Source of the DNA: an uncultured Pseudomonadota bacterium | Lineage (GTDB): Bacteria; Pseudomonadota; Gammaproteobacteria; Burkholderiales; SG8-39 | Assembly (NCBI GenBank): GCA_903834835.1 | Contig: CAILKO010000035.1 | Span: 186,539-250,538, forward strand | Reading direction: 5' to 3' | DNA: 64,000 nt | In this document: piece by piece, positions 27,631 through 37,023 of the stretch | Position numbering within the stretch: the first letter of the stretch is position 1 | Layout: every line of letters starts with the position of its first letter | The notes under the pieces: model-generated | Told to the model about the DNA's origin: nothing | The model's database searches: none | What the model saw: the letters and a program-made list of their open reading frames with translations, nothing else | Program-made: the position numbers and the translations under genes

Positions 27631-28467
27631 ATGCAACGCGATTTCAGTTTCGAATTTTTCCCGCCCAAGACCGACGAAGGCCGCAGGAAGCTGCGCGTGG
27701 CCTGGCAGGCGCTTGCCACGCTCGGGCCGCGCTTCTTCTCGGTCACCTTCGGTGCCGGCGGATCCACGCGCGAGGGCACGCTCGAGACCGTGGTGGAGAT
27801 CCGCGGCAGCGGCCTGGATGCCGCGCCGCATCTCTCCTGCGTGGCCTCCACGCGCGAGGAGATCGCCGCCCAGCTCGCGCGCTATCGCGAGAACGGCATC
27901 CGGCATCTGGTGGCGCTGCGCGGCGATCTGCCATCGGGCGTCGCGGCGAGCGGCGACTTCCGCTATGCGAACGAACTCGTGCAGTTCGTGCGCGAGACCA
28001 CCGGCGACTGGTTCCGTATCGACGTGGCCTGCTATCCCGAGTACCACCCGCAGACCCGCAATGCCGATGACGAAATCCGCAACTTCAAGCGCAAGGTGGA
28101 GGCCGGCGCGGACGGCGCGATCACCCAGTACTTCTACAACGCGGATGCCTATTTCCGCTTCGTCGACCAAGCGCGCGCCGCGGGCATCAGCATTCCGATC
28201 GTCCCTGGCATCATGCCGATCGGCAATTTCTCCCAGCTTGCGCGCTTCTCGGACAACTGCGGCGCCGAAATTCCGCGCTGGCTGCGCGTGCGCATGGAGA
28301 GCTTTCGCGACGACAGCGCCTCGATCCGCGCCTACGGCATCGATGTCGTCGCCGCGATGTGCGAGCGCCTGCTCGCGGGTGGCGCACCCGGCCTGCATTT
28401 CTACACGCTCAACCAAGCCGAGCTGTCGACAGAGATCTGGAAGCGGCTGAACCTGCGGCCCGCCTGA
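27631..28467 (+). CDS. metF: methylenetetrahydrofolate reductase [NAD(P)H]
   Basis: 278 residues. FAD enzyme making 5-methyl-THF for methionine synthesis. The family start FSFEFFPPKTDEGRRKL with its catalytic Glu, the segment HLVALRGDLPSG, DGAITQYFYNADAYFRF and PGIMPIGNF are all present. It begins 22 bases after the small membrane gene and is probably cotranscribed with ahcY. Together they recycle homocysteine to methionine. Confidence 0.97.
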   Translation: MQRDFSFEFFPPKTDEGRRKLRVAWQALATLGPRFFSVTFGAGGSTREGTLETVVEIRGSGLDAAPHLSCVASTREEIAAQLARYRENGIRHLVALRGDLPSGVAASGDFRYANELVQFVRETTGDWFRIDVACYPEYHPQTRNADDEIRNFKRKVEAGADGAITQYFYNADAYFRFVDQARAAGISIPIVPGIMPIGNFSQLARFSDNCGAEIPRWLRVRMESFRDDSASIRAYGIDVVAAMCERLLAGGAPGLHFYTLNQAELSTEIWKRLNLRPA

Positions 28468-28479
28468 CCTCCCCGGCCG

Positions 28480-29526
28480 CTAGTACAGTGGCCGCTTACC
28501 CTCGCCATCCCGCTCGTAGGGCTTCCAGGGCGCGCCCTCGCGCTCGCGGCAGGCACCGTAGTTGAATGGCACCCAGGGCCGACCCGGCGCGATGAAGCGC
28601 AGGTCCTTGAACCAGACACATTCGGAGCCCGTGCTGGTGCCGTCGTAGGCGGGCAGGTCCGCGAACCAGCGGTAGAACGCCAGCGCCTCGGAGTTCCACG
28701 CGGCCTGCGCGAGCGCGCGCGCCTCGGGCGTCTCGCCGTAGCGGCTGCGCTGCTCCCATCGTGCGAGCGCGAGCGGCAGGTAGGGCGCATCGAGTCGGCG
28801 CAGGAAGCCTGCATCCGCTCCCGCCTCGAGCGGCTCGCCGCGCGCGAGGTTCACATGCGCGTAGCGGTGCTGCGTCGCATCGCTCAGGAATACCGTCCAG
28901 TTGTAGGGTGTGACCGGTCGGGGCTGCGCTTTGATCTCGACCTCGCCCAAGCCGTGCTGGCGCGCGTATTCGGCGCCGTACTCCAGGGCTCGCTGCTTCA
29001 GCGTGTACTGGAAGCCGACATAGGCGCACAGCACGACGAGCATGCCGATCGCGGGCCAGCGCTCGCGCCGCCACACGAGCGAGGCCGCAAGGCCCGTCAC
29101 GATGATGCCGCTGAACCACAGATCGATGATGAAGGTCGTGCCAATGGCCGCGCGCCAGTCCGAGAAGGGTGCCAACACCATGGTGCCGAAGCTCGTGATG
29201 AGATCGCCCGCAATATGCGCCCCGAGCGCCAGCGCCGTGACGCCGTAGAGGGCGCGCCAGCCCCCGGGGTCGCGCAGCAGCTTGGAGAGCAGCCATGCAT
29301 AGAGCAGCGCCCAGAGCGGCAGCAGGATCAGCGAATGCGTGATGCCGCGATGGTTCGCGAGATAGGTGAGCGGACCGAACAGACTGAACACGATGTCCAG
29401 ATCCGGCGCGGCACAGGCGAGAAAACCGGCGGCAACCCGCCGCGGCAGGCTGTTCGGCGGTGCCGCGCGCGGGGCCGTGGCCCGCGCGAGCAGCGCACCC
29501 GACAGCGCATGGGTCAGGGTATCCAT
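28480..29526 (-). CDS. YdjM-type inner-membrane metal-dependent hydrolase family protein
   Basis: 348 residues. Starts MDTLTHALSGALLARAT, with the His of the LexA-binding inner-membrane hydrolase family (YdjM), and has NHRGITHSLILLPLW and GAHIAGDLITSFGT, which carry the conserved His/Asp residues. There are four to five membrane helices in the N-terminal half and a soluble C-terminal domain (about 195-348). The activity of the family is not established. It converges on metF (13 bases between stops) and follows a DUF3750 gene in the same direction. Confidence 0.87.
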   Translation of the reverse strand: MDTLTHALSGALLARATAPRAAPPNSLPRRVAAGFLACAAPDLDIVFSLFGPLTYLANHRGITHSLILLPLWALLYAWLLSKLLRDPGGWRALYGVTALALGAHIAGDLITSFGTMVLAPFSDWRAAIGTTFIIDLWFSGIIVTGLAASLVWRRERWPAIGMLVVLCAYVGFQYTLKQRALEYGAEYARQHGLGEVEIKAQPRPVTPYNWTVFLSDATQHRYAHVNLARGEPLEAGADAGFLRRLDAPYLPLALARWEQRSRYGETPEARALAQAAWNSEALAFYRWFADLPAYDGTSTGSECVWFKDLRFIAPGRPWVPFNYGACREREGAPWKPYERDGEGKRPLY

Positions 29527-29545
29527 GATCCTGGAGGCGACCGGG

Positions 29546-30319
29546 TCAGAGTCCGGGCGCGGTTGTCGCGCTGCCAGCGGGCATCGGCCCCATGCCGAGG
29601 CGCCCTACCAGAGGAAGCTTGAGCGCCGGACGGAAGGGATCGATACCGAAACTCAGACCCAGCAGATTCAGCTCCAGCCCCTCCACACGGCTCGCGGTGA
29701 ATCCGAGCAGACCGGCGATCGAGAGCTGCACCCCGCTACCGCTCGGCGCGGTACCGAGCACCTGCACGCCCAGGTAGTCCTTGCCGATCGCGGTCGCCGG
29801 CAGATGGGCCTCCAGCTCCGGCACCTGGCGCAGCACCCAGGCGATAAAGGTATTCGAGTTCGGCCCCGGCCAGACCGTGTATTCGCCGGGATAGGGATAA
29901 CTTGCCACCGCCTGCTCGATGCGCGGGATCAGCGCCTCGGCGGCCGGACCGCGTTTCTCCGCATAGAGCTCCGGCTCGGCGCCGAACCAGCGCGCATCCG
30001 GGTCGCGCACGCGCCGTACCACCACGCTCTCCGCCCAGCGCAGGCGCCAGCCCATCACCTCGTGCACGGTGTAGACAGGCGCGCCGGCGGGCTTCACCGC
30101 AATCCAGGTGTGCACACCGAAGGCGCCCTTCCAGCCCACCGTGCGCGCGCCGTAGACCTGTACCACCGCCTCAAGCGTACGCGCCGGATCCGGGGCGAGT
30201 CCCACCGGCGCCTGGCTCGCATTGCGCCAGTCCGGGGCGCTGCAGCCGGCAAGCATGATTGCGAGCAGGCCCGCGCATCGCGCACGGCTGCTGCGGAAGT
30301 CGAGTGCGAACCGGATCAT
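29546..30319 (-). CDS. DUF3750 family lipoprotein
   Basis: 257 residues from ATG 30319; an in-frame GTG at 30340 is weaker. The N-terminus has a lipobox LLAIMLAGC (Cys about residue 28), so it is probably anchored in the envelope. The DUF3750 core is recognisable from VYGARTVGWKGAFGVHTWIA, GWRLRWAESV and PNSNTFIAWVLRQVPEL (a Ser-Asn-Thr motif with downstream aromatic residues). Function unknown. Confidence 0.82.
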   Translation of the reverse strand: MIRFALDFRSSRARCAGLLAIMLAGCSAPDWRNASQAPVGLAPDPARTLEAVVQVYGARTVGWKGAFGVHTWIAVKPAGAPVYTVHEVMGWRLRWAESVVVRRVRDPDARWFGAEPELYAEKRGPAAEALIPRIEQAVASYPYPGEYTVWPGPNSNTFIAWVLRQVPELEAHLPATAIGKDYLGVQVLGTAPSGSGVQLSIAGLLGFTASRVEGLELNLLGLSFGIDPFRPALKLPLVGRLGMGPMPAGSATTAPGL

Positions 30320-30501
30320 CGGGCAAGTGTACCCGGGCACCGGGAGCGAGCCTTAAGGGTCGAACGGGAATCGGATGGGGGTCCGGAGCTGCGCGAATGT
30401 TCATAGTAAATACAAATCGAATTGAAAGTAATAATCCATTTGATCAATCGGTGACGCGCTCACAGAATGGCCTCACCGCAACCCGAATGAAAGGCACAGC
30501 A

Positions 30502-31020
30502 ATGAAAACCGGATCCATCACCGTCGGCAACCTCGAGGCCGCCTTCGCAGGCGAGAGCATGGCCCACATCAAGTACCGCTACTTCGCGAAGCTCGCGCGC
30601 GAGCAGGGCGACGAGGAAACCGCACGCGTGTTCGAAGACACGGCGAACCAGGAAGTCGCGCATGCCTTCGGCCACCTCGACCTCCTCTACCCGAAGGCGA
30701 AACTCACTCCGGCGCGCGCTCTCGAGATCGCGATCGAGGGAGAGACCCACGAGTACACCGAGATGTATCCGTCCTTCCGTCATCTTGCGGAAGAGGAAGG
30801 CAACGCCGCCGCCGTTGCGGAATTCGACGGCCAGATCGCTGAGTCCCGCGCTCATGCGGAGGAATTCAGCCGCATGCTCGCGATCGCGGCGCGGCGCTTC
30901 GCGGCACTTGCGAAGATCGAGGAGCGGCACGCGAATCACTACCGCGAACAGCTCGCGCGCGCCGAGGCCCGCGCAAGAACAGGCACGGACGCCGCGAACG
31001 AACTGCCGCGCGCGGCCTAG
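30502..31020 (+). CDS. rubrerythrin-type diiron protein without rubredoxin domain
   Basis: 172 residues from ATG 30502 (AAAGG eight bases upstream); ATG 30487 would add five residues. It has the four-helix ferritin-like fold with diiron ligands in paired helices: [40 protein letters not shown] and [12 protein letters not shown]. The C-terminal CxxC rubredoxin domain of classical rubrerythrin is absent, so it resembles the erythrin/single-domain class thought to reduce peroxide. The upstream 180 bases are unusually AT-rich and probably contain the promoter. A strong terminator lies 35 bases downstream. Confidence 0.88.
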   Translation: MKTGSITVGNLEAAFAGESMAHIKYRYFAKLAREQGDEETARVFEDTANQEVAHAFGHLDLLYPKAKLTPARALEIAIEGETHEYTEMYPSFRHLAEEEGNAAAVAEFDGQIAESRAHAEEFSRMLAIAARRFAALAKIEERHANHYREQLARAEARARTGTDAANELPRAA

Positions 31021-31958
31021 ACCTCCTCGGCCGAAAGATCCGCGAAGCGCGGCTGGCCCGGCACCGGAACTTCCCTCTCCCCGGTGCCGGGCTTTTTTCT
31101 GCCGCCCGCACCCTCGCGCGGCGCGCCCGCCACGAGCCCGGCGAAATCGTGGAGGTCGCGATCGAGCAGATGCGAAGGCGCCACATTGGTCAGCGCGCCG
31201 AAGATCGACTGCACCCGCCCCGGGTAGCGCTTTTCCCAGTCGCGCAGCATCTCGGCGACGAGCTTGCGCTGCAGGTTCTCCTGCGATCCGCAAAGCGTGC
31301 AGGGAATGATCGGAAACGCAAGATCCTCGGCATACGCGGCAAGGTCCGCTTCGCGCACATAGACGAGCGGGCGGATCACCACATGGCGCCCATCGTCCGA
31401 AACGAGCTTGGGCGGCATCGCCTTCAGCTTGCCGCCGTGGAAGAGATTCAGGAAGAAGGTCGCGAGCACATCGTCGCGATGATGGCCGAGCGCGATCTTG
31501 GTCGCACCGAGCTCGTTCGCCACGCGGTACAGCACGCCGCGCCGCAGCCGCGAGCAGAGCGAGCACATCGTGCCGCCCTCCGGGATCACACGCTTCACCA
31601 CCGAGTAGGTGTCCTGCTCCGCGATATGAAACGACACGCCGCGCGATTTCAGGTAAGCCGGCAGCACTTCCTCCGGGAAGCCCGGCTGCTTCTGGTCGAG
31701 GTTCACGGCCACGAGTTCGAAAGGCACGTTGGTCTTCGCCTGCAGGCGCAGCAGCACGTCGAGCAGGCCGTAGCTGTCCTTGCCCCCGGAGAGGCAGACC
31801 ATGACCTTGTCGCCCGCCTCGATGAGATTGAAGTCCGCGATCGCCTCGCCGACCTGGCGGCGCAGACGCTTGGCGCGCTTGTTCGCTTCCAGCTCGCGCT
31901 TGCGCGGGTCGATCGCCGCTGGCGACTTGCGCGACACCGGCATGCTGACGATGGCCAT
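31017..31958 (-). CDS. ttcA: tRNA 2-thiocytidine biosynthesis protein TtcA
   Basis: 313 residues from ATG 31958; the frame continues upstream but inside the neighbouring reductase. PP-loop ATPase thiolating C32 of tRNAs with an iron-sulfur cluster. PP-loop [14 protein letters not shown], cluster-binding [14 protein letters not shown] and [13 protein letters not shown] are clear. The last 45 residues or so ([18 protein letters not shown]...) are low complexity and overlap a terminator hairpin belonging to the opposite gene, so the C-terminal tail is probably non-essential. Its stop shares the CTAG with the rubrerythrin stop. Confidence 0.94.
   Translation of the reverse strand: MAIVSMPVSRKSPAAIDPRKRELEANKRAKRLRRQVGEAIADFNLIEAGDKVMVCLSGGKDSYGLLDVLLRLQAKTNVPFELVAVNLDQKQPGFPEEVLPAYLKSRGVSFHIAEQDTYSVVKRVIPEGGTMCSLCSRLRRGVLYRVANELGATKIALGHHRDDVLATFFLNLFHGGKLKAMPPKLVSDDGRHVVIRPLVYVREADLAAYAEDLAFPIIPCTLCGSQENLQRKLVAEMLRDWEKRYPGRVQSIFGALTNVAPSHLLDRDLHDFAGLVAGAPREGAGGRKKPGTGEREVPVPGQPRFADLSAEEV
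31056..31098 (+). terminator. strong Rho-independent terminator of the rubrerythrin gene
   Basis: 12-bp perfect stem GCCCGGCACCGG/CCGGTGCCGGGC with a 13-base loop followed by TTTTTT. It lies 35 bases beyond the rubrerythrin stop, within the antisense C-terminal coding part of ttcA. Confidence 0.92.
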
Positions 31959-31969
31959 CGCGTCCCGGC

Positions 31970-32716
31970 TCAGAGGTAGACCGAGCGACCGCCGTCCACC
32001 GCCAGGATCTGGCCGGTGACGTACTGCGCTTCGAGCAGGTATTGCACCGCCTGGGCGATCTCCTCCGCCCCGCCCACGCGTGCGAGCGGCGTGCTCGCGA
32101 GCACGCGCTCGCGCTCGGCCGGGTCGAACTGACCGTCCTCCGGCCAGACGATCGCACCGGGCGAAACGCCGTTCACCCGTACGGCCGGCGCGAGCTCCAC
32201 CGCGAGCGCACGCGTAAGGCCCGCGAGCGCCGCCTTGGCCGCGCTGTAGACCGGATAGTCCTTGAGCGGCCGCTCCGCGTGGATATCCACGATGTTCACG
32301 ATCGCGCCGCGCGCGGCCGCGAGCATCGGCGCCGCCGCCTGCGACAGGAACAGCGGCGCGCGCACATTGGAACCCATCAGCTCGTCCCACTGGTGCATGC
32401 CGATGCCGCCCATCGGCGTCGGGTAAAAGAGCGATGCATTGTTTACGAGTCCGTCGATCCCACCTAAGCGGGCGCTCACATCCCTCACCAGTGCAGCCGG
32501 CGCATCGGCCTCCAGCAGATCGGCGCGAAACCGCGCCGCGCTATCCGGACGCAGCCCGTTCAGTGCGGCCTCCAGCGCGACAGCGTCATGTTCCGAGCCG
32601 CGATAGTGGATCGCGATGCGCGCCCCCGCCGCATGCAGACGCCGCGCGATGGCCGCACCGACGCGCCGTGCGCCGCCGGTCACCAGCACGACCTTGTTCT
32701 GCAGGGGAGGGTTCAT
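31970..32716 (-). CDS. SDR family oxidoreductase, pteridine reductase (FolM/PTR1-like)
   Basis: 248 residues. NAD(P)H-binding [19 protein letters not shown]; the Arg-rich TGxxxRxG form is typical of pteridine reductases. Also [10 protein letters not shown], the catalytic YSAAKAAL Tyr-x-x-x-Lys pair (about residues 155-159) and the C-terminal [16 protein letters not shown]. Likely reduces dihydromonapterin or dihydrofolate. It lies 11 bases upstream of ttcA on the same strand and is divergent from the methyltransferase gene (40 bases between starts). Confidence 0.88.
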   Translation of the reverse strand: MNPPLQNKVVLVTGGARRVGAAIARRLHAAGARIAIHYRGSEHDAVALEAALNGLRPDSAARFRADLLEADAPAALVRDVSARLGGIDGLVNNASLFYPTPMGGIGMHQWDELMGSNVRAPLFLSQAAAPMLAAARGAIVNIVDIHAERPLKDYPVYSAAKAALAGLTRALAVELAPAVRVNGVSPGAIVWPEDGQFDPAERERVLASTPLARVGGAEEIAQAVQYLLEAQYVTGQILAVDGGRSVYL

Positions 32717-32756
32717 GGATTGCGGATTCTAACCAAGCGGGTACCCTTCGCCTCCC

Positions 32757-33938
32757 ATGATTGCCAGCCCCCGTCCGATGTCCGGGCCGCTGCCGCTGCC
32801 GCCGCCCTCGCCGGAAGCGCTCGCCGCAAGCGAGGCCCTCGTCACGCTGATCCGCGGCGAAATCGCGGCCGCTGGCGGATGGCTCGGCTTCGCGCGCTAC
32901 ATGGAACTCGCGCTCTACGCGCCCGGGCTCGGCTACTACGCCGGCGGCAGCGCCAAACTGGGCGCACCCGGGGACTTCGTCACCGCGCCCGAACTGGGGG
33001 AACTCTACGGCCGTACGCTCGCACATCAGGTCGCGGAACTCCTGCCGGCAGGCGGCGATCTGCTCGAATTCGGCGCCGGCAGCGGTGCGCTCGCGCAGAC
33101 CGCGACGCGCGAACTTGCCGCGCTCGGCCGCGCCCCCGCGAACTACCTCATCATCGAGCCGAGCGCCGAACTGGCCGCCCGCCAGCGCCAGCGCCTGGAA
33201 GCCCTCGGCCTCAGCACGCGCTTTCAATGGCTCTCCTCCCTGCCACACGGATTTCGCGGCGTGATGCTCGCGAACGAAGTGGTGGATGCGATGCCCGCCC
33301 ACGCCGTGGCCTGGACACTCGAGGGCCTCGTCGAGCGCGGCGTGACCCTCGACGCAAGCGGACTGCGCTGGACAGACCGGCCCGCCACCGGCGCCGTGGC
33401 CGAGGCGATGCGTGCGATCGCGGTCGATCTCCCGCCCTCAGGTCGCTATGAATCCGAGATCAATCTCGCCGGGCCGGCCTGGCTCCGCGCGATCGCGGCC
33501 TCGCTCGCCGAGGGCGCGCTGCTCGTGATCGACTACGGCTTCACGCGAGCGGAGTACTACCATCCGCAGCGCTCCACCGGCACCTTGATGTGCCATTACC
33601 GCCACCACGCGCACGGCGATCCATTCTTCCTGCCCGGTCTGCAGGACATCACCACCCATGTGGATTTCAGCGCCCTCGCCGCGGCGGGCGCGAACGCTGG
33701 ACTCGACCTGCTCGGTTACGCGGGCCAGGCGCAGTTCCTGATCAACTGCGGCATCACGGAACTGCTGGCCGGGACCGACCCGGCGGATGTGCGCCGCTAC
33801 GCGCCGCTTGCGGGCGAGGCGCAGAAACTCCTCTCGCCTGCGGAGATGGGCGAACTCTTCAAGGTGATGGCGCTGGGACGCGGCACACAGGTGCCGCTTG
33901 CCGGATTTTCCGCCGGAGACCGGCGCGAGCGGCTCTAG
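32757..33938 (+). CDS. SAM-dependent methyltransferase, MidA/NDUFAF7 (DUF185) family
   Basis: 393 residues from ATG 32757; ATG 32778 is an alternative. The family block YYAGGSAKLGAPGDFVTAPE and SAM motif DLLEFGAGSGALAQ are present, with MLANEVVDAMPAHAV (the NE-D-P motif) and DYGFTRAEYYHPQR further on. Eukaryotic NDUFAF7 dimethylates an arginine of complex I subunit NDUFS2; the bacterial target is not known. It converges on a DOPA-dioxygenase-like gene with a four-base stop overlap. Confidence 0.9.
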   Translation: MIASPRPMSGPLPLPPPSPEALAASEALVTLIRGEIAAAGGWLGFARYMELALYAPGLGYYAGGSAKLGAPGDFVTAPELGELYGRTLAHQVAELLPAGGDLLEFGAGSGALAQTATRELAALGRAPANYLIIEPSAELAARQRQRLEALGLSTRFQWLSSLPHGFRGVMLANEVVDAMPAHAVAWTLEGLVERGVTLDASGLRWTDRPATGAVAEAMRAIAVDLPPSGRYESEINLAGPAWLRAIAASLAEGALLVIDYGFTRAEYYHPQRSTGTLMCHYRHHAHGDPFFLPGLQDITTHVDFSALAAAGANAGLDLLGYAGQAQFLINCGITELLAGTDPADVRRYAPLAGEAQKLLSPAEMGELFKVMALGRGTQVPLAGFSAGDRRERL

Positions 33939-34273
33939 CGGCCGCCGAACATCCCGAGATTCAGCGCGACCGGTTCGCCGAGCCAGGAAGCATGCTCGGT
34001 GTGGTCCCGGAGCGGATCGTCGGTCATGCCGTGCACGAGCACGGTCAATCCATCCCGGTGCGCATCCAGCCAGGGGATAACGCTGTCGTACTGGGCGCGC
34101 CCGAAGGAGAGCTGGCAGCTCCAGCGCGGATGCGGGCCGACGAGCTTCCGATGCACGCGACCGACCGTGACGCCGAAGCGACGGCCTGCCTCCTCGCAGA
34201 GCGCGCTCGCACGCTCCACGGTCTGCGCATCGAAGTAGACATGCGCGTGATAGTCGGTATGCAGATCAGGCAT
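33935..34273 (-). CDS. DOPA 4,5-dioxygenase family protein
   Basis: 112 residues. The His-rich YHAHVYFD near the N-terminus, VGPHPRWSCQLSF, WLDAHRDGLTVLVHG and DHTEHASWLGEPVALNL are the hallmarks of the bacterial DOPA-dioxygenase-like family (small ring-cleavage-like fold). Substrate in bacteria is uncertain. It follows a DUF1993 gene with a hairpin between. Confidence 0.88.
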   Translation of the reverse strand: MPDLHTDYHAHVYFDAQTVERASALCEEAGRRFGVTVGRVHRKLVGPHPRWSCQLSFGRAQYDSVIPWLDAHRDGLTVLVHGMTDDPLRDHTEHASWLGEPVALNLGMFGGR

Positions 34274-34299
34274 CGGCTACAGGCCCTGCTCCGGTGACA

Positions 34300-34317
34300 C
34301 GGGGGCCGGAGCCCCCG
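34300..34317. terminator. hairpin downstream of the DUF1993 gene
   Basis: CGGGGGC/GCCCCCG stem of seven pairs with a CGGA tetraloop, 18 bases beyond the DUF1993 stop. No U-run. Confidence 0.45.
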
Positions 34318-34334
34318 CGTTCATCTCGATCCGG

Positions 34335-34847
34335 TCAGGCGACCGGGCCGAGGTAATCCATCTTGCCGATTTCCACACCGTTGTGACGCAGGATGCCGTA
34401 GGCGGCCGTCACATGGAAATAGAAGTTCGGCAACGCGAAAGTCTGCAGGAAGGCGAGCCCGTTGAACTTCATCTCGCTCTTCGGCGTCTTGAATACGACC
34501 TGCTTGTCTTCCACGCCGTTGATCTGCTCGGGCTTGTAGGCCTCGATCACCTTGATCGCGGCGCGGATGCGCTCGATGAGCTCGGGGAAGGAACGCTCCT
34601 TGGCCTCGCCCTTCGCGGGCTGGGCTTCGCCGGCGAGCAATGCCACGGCGGTCTTCGCGCCGTCGCCGCAGCGGCGGATCTGCTCGGCAAGATTGAACAT
34701 GTCCGGATAGAGACGATCGTCGAGCAGCGCCATCGGGTCGAGATTCTTCGCGACCACATGGGCCTGGGCCTTTTCGAGGATGTGGACGAGCTGGGTCAGC
34801 GCGCGCGTGAGGCTGCCGACGGAAAATGCGTGCATCGTGACTTGCAT
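34335..34847 (-). CDS. DUF1993 family protein
   Basis: 170 residues, helical. The family pattern LTRALTQLVHILEKAQAH, DDRLYPDMFNLAEQIRR, and the C-terminal FALPNFYFHVTAAYGILRHNGV with EIGKMDYLG is clear. DUF1993 has the DinB-like four-helix shape; no activity is established. A good ribosome site (GGGAGG) precedes ATG 34847. Confidence 0.9.
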   Translation of the reverse strand: MQVTMHAFSVGSLTRALTQLVHILEKAQAHVVAKNLDPMALLDDRLYPDMFNLAEQIRRCGDGAKTAVALLAGEAQPAKGEAKERSFPELIERIRAAIKVIEAYKPEQINGVEDKQVVFKTPKSEMKFNGLAFLQTFALPNFYFHVTAAYGILRHNGVEIGKMDYLGPVA

Positions 34848-34931
34848 GATTCCTCCCTGGGAATGCGGTGGGTTCTGGTTGCCTGCGGAAAGCCTGCGCC
34901 CCGGGTCATGGGGCGCGAGGCGCGAATGATA

Positions 34932-35882
34932 CTAGGCTTGAGGCGCGGCGGAGGCCGCCGCGAGCCGGCGCCGGGTCTCGGCCAGCACGTCGGCCGATAG
35001 CGGGCCCTTGGCCGCCGCCGCCACATTGCTCGCCAGGTGGGCGGGATTGCGCGTGCCGACGATGGTGGTGTCCAGATCCGGGTTGGAAAGCGTGTAGCGC
35101 AGCGTGAAATCCATGCGGCTCTGCCCGTCCAGCAACTCGTCCAGGCGCGCCTGGGCCCACAGATCGCCGAGCGCGGTTCCCTTGGTTCGGTAGTAGTCGC
35201 GCGTCGCCCAGTTGGCCGGCGTGCCGCGCGCCGCGCCGCCGCGGATGATGACGCCGGCCCCGGCACCCGAGGCCGCGGCGATCACCGCCTCGTGCTCGGG
35301 CTGGAACATGGACCATGGAATCTGGAAGGTGTCGAAAATGCCCATCGCGACATGGTCGACGACGTTGGGCAGGATGCCGGACATGCCGATCCAGCGCACC
35401 TTGCCCTGGCGCCTGAGCAGGTCGAGGGTGCCCGGCACGTCCTCGCGTTCGAGTTCCGCGACTGACGGACTGATATGCACCTGCAGCAGGTCGAGATAGT
35501 CGGTTTTCAGGCAGCGCAGGCTGTGCTCGATGCCGCGCAGGATGTTGGCGCGCGAGTAGTCGTGCGGGCCGGCACCCTGATGCCCGGGCGGCGGCGCCCA
35601 GTCGATCGTGCAGCCGCACTTGGAGGCGAGGAAGTATTCCTTCCTGCGGTGCGCGATATGCCGGCCGATCATGGTTTCGCTGGTGCCGTAGTCGATCGAG
35701 GTATCGACGAAGTTGATGCCCGCGTCGAGCACCGCGTTCAGGATTGTCGACGCATCCGCATCCGAAATCGGCGGCGTCGCGTTATGGCCGGTCGGGCGCT
35801 CGCGCAGCTCCATCGCGCCATAGCCGAGCGTGGTGACTTCCAGGCCGGTGCGGCCGAGCGTGCGTCGGGGGAGTGCGGTCAT
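34932..35882 (-). CDS. aldo/keto reductase
   Basis: 316 residues, (beta/alpha)8 barrel. The catalytic tetrad is visible: Asp in FVDTSIDYGTSE with its Tyr, Lys in FLASKCG, and His in LLQVHISPSV. NADPH-binding segment NPDLDTTIVGTRNPAHLASN lies near the C-terminus. The N-terminus RRTLGRTGLEVTTLGYGAMEL is typical of the YghZ/AKR-like aldo/keto reductases. Substrate unknown. Confidence 0.93.
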   Translation of the reverse strand: MTALPRRTLGRTGLEVTTLGYGAMELRERPTGHNATPPISDADASTILNAVLDAGINFVDTSIDYGTSETMIGRHIAHRRKEYFLASKCGCTIDWAPPPGHQGAGPHDYSRANILRGIEHSLRCLKTDYLDLLQVHISPSVAELEREDVPGTLDLLRRQGKVRWIGMSGILPNVVDHVAMGIFDTFQIPWSMFQPEHEAVIAAASGAGAGVIIRGGAARGTPANWATRDYYRTKGTALGDLWAQARLDELLDGQSRMDFTLRYTLSNPDLDTTIVGTRNPAHLASNVAAAAKGPLSADVLAETRRRLAAASAAPQA

Positions 35883-36021
35883 GAGGCGCTCCGTGCTGTG
35901 AGGAAGGAGCGGGCTTTATAACGCGAAACCTGCCCGCGCGATGCGAAGGTTTCACAGGGAGCAGTTGTCGCGCCGATTCAGGCACTCCATACTTCGACCC
36001 GCTTACCGGAGGATCCGTTCC

Positions 36022-36999
36022 ATGAAGGCTTTGAAGGCACTCGCCTGCACGCTCGCGCTGGGCACCATGATCGCCCCTGCCGTGGCGCAGAACTACCCGA
36101 CCAAACCGGTGCGCATCGTGCTGCCCTCACCACCGGGCGGCGGCATCGACACGCTCGCGCGACTGTTCAGCGACCGGCTCGCGCGCGGTCTCGGCCAGCC
36201 CGTGACCGTGGACAACAAGGGCGGCGGCTCGGGCAATATCGGCACCGAATACGTTGCGCGCCAGGCCGCACCGGACGGCTACACGCTGCTGCTCAATTCG
36301 GACGGCATCGTCACCAACACACTCGTGTTCCGCAACCTGAACTATGACCCGTTCAAGGATTTCCAGCCGGTGTCGATCCTGACCCGCAATACCTGGGCGC
36401 TCGTGGTGACGCCGAAGCATCCCGCGCAGACCCTCGCTGACCTGATCCGCATGGCCAAGGCGAATCCCGGTTCGATCGAGTACGGCTCCAGCGGGCTCGG
36501 CGCCCCGCACCATCTCGCCGCCGAGTTCTTCCAGTCGATGGCGGGCATCCAGCTGCACCACATTCCCTACAAGGGCAGCGGCCAGTTCATTCCGGCCGCA
36601 ATCTCGGGAGAAGTGAAGGTGGTGATCACCAACCTGCCCCAGCTGCTGCCGCATATCCAGACGGGCAAGCTGCGCGCGCTCGGCGCCTGGTCGGAGAAGC
36701 GCGTTGCCTACGCGCCCGAGATCCCGACCATGAAGGAGCAGAGCCTGCCCGGCGCAGCCAACGCGGTCGGCACCTGGCACGGCCTCTTCTTCCCGGCCGG
36801 CACGCCGCGCCCGATCGTGAACCGCATGCAGTCGGAAGTGGTCAAGGCGCTCGGCGACCAGGAGTGGGTGAACACACGGCTCCTCGCCGTGGGCTTCGAG
36901 CCGGTGGGCTCCACACCCGAGGAACTGCTTACCGACATGAAGCTGAGCCTCGAGCGCTGGGGCAAGGTCGTGAAGGACGCAAACATTCCAATGCAGTAG
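36022..36999 (+). CDS. Bug-type tripartite tricarboxylate transporter substrate-binding protein
   Basis: 325 residues from ATG 36022 (GGAGG upstream). Signal peptide to about residue 23 (AVAQ), then the Bug fold starting NYPTKPVRIVLPSPPGGGID. Also typical are NKGGGSGNIGTEYVA, GYTLLLNS, HHIPYKGSGQFIPA and the C-terminal EELLTDMKLSLERWGKVVKDA. Bug proteins bind carboxylates in the periplasm; they are greatly expanded in Burkholderiales and often lack their own TctAB membrane partners, as here. A second Bug gene follows after 24 bases. Confidence 0.93.
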   Translation: MKALKALACTLALGTMIAPAVAQNYPTKPVRIVLPSPPGGGIDTLARLFSDRLARGLGQPVTVDNKGGGSGNIGTEYVARQAAPDGYTLLLNSDGIVTNTLVFRNLNYDPFKDFQPVSILTRNTWALVVTPKHPAQTLADLIRMAKANPGSIEYGSSGLGAPHHLAAEFFQSMAGIQLHHIPYKGSGQFIPAAISGEVKVVITNLPQLLPHIQTGKLRALGAWSEKRVAYAPEIPTMKEQSLPGAANAVGTWHGLFFPAGTPRPIVNRMQSEVVKALGDQEWVNTRLLAVGFEPVGSTPEELLTDMKLSLERWGKVVKDANIPMQ

Positions 37000-37023
37000 C
37001 AATCTCGACAAAAGGACCATGCC

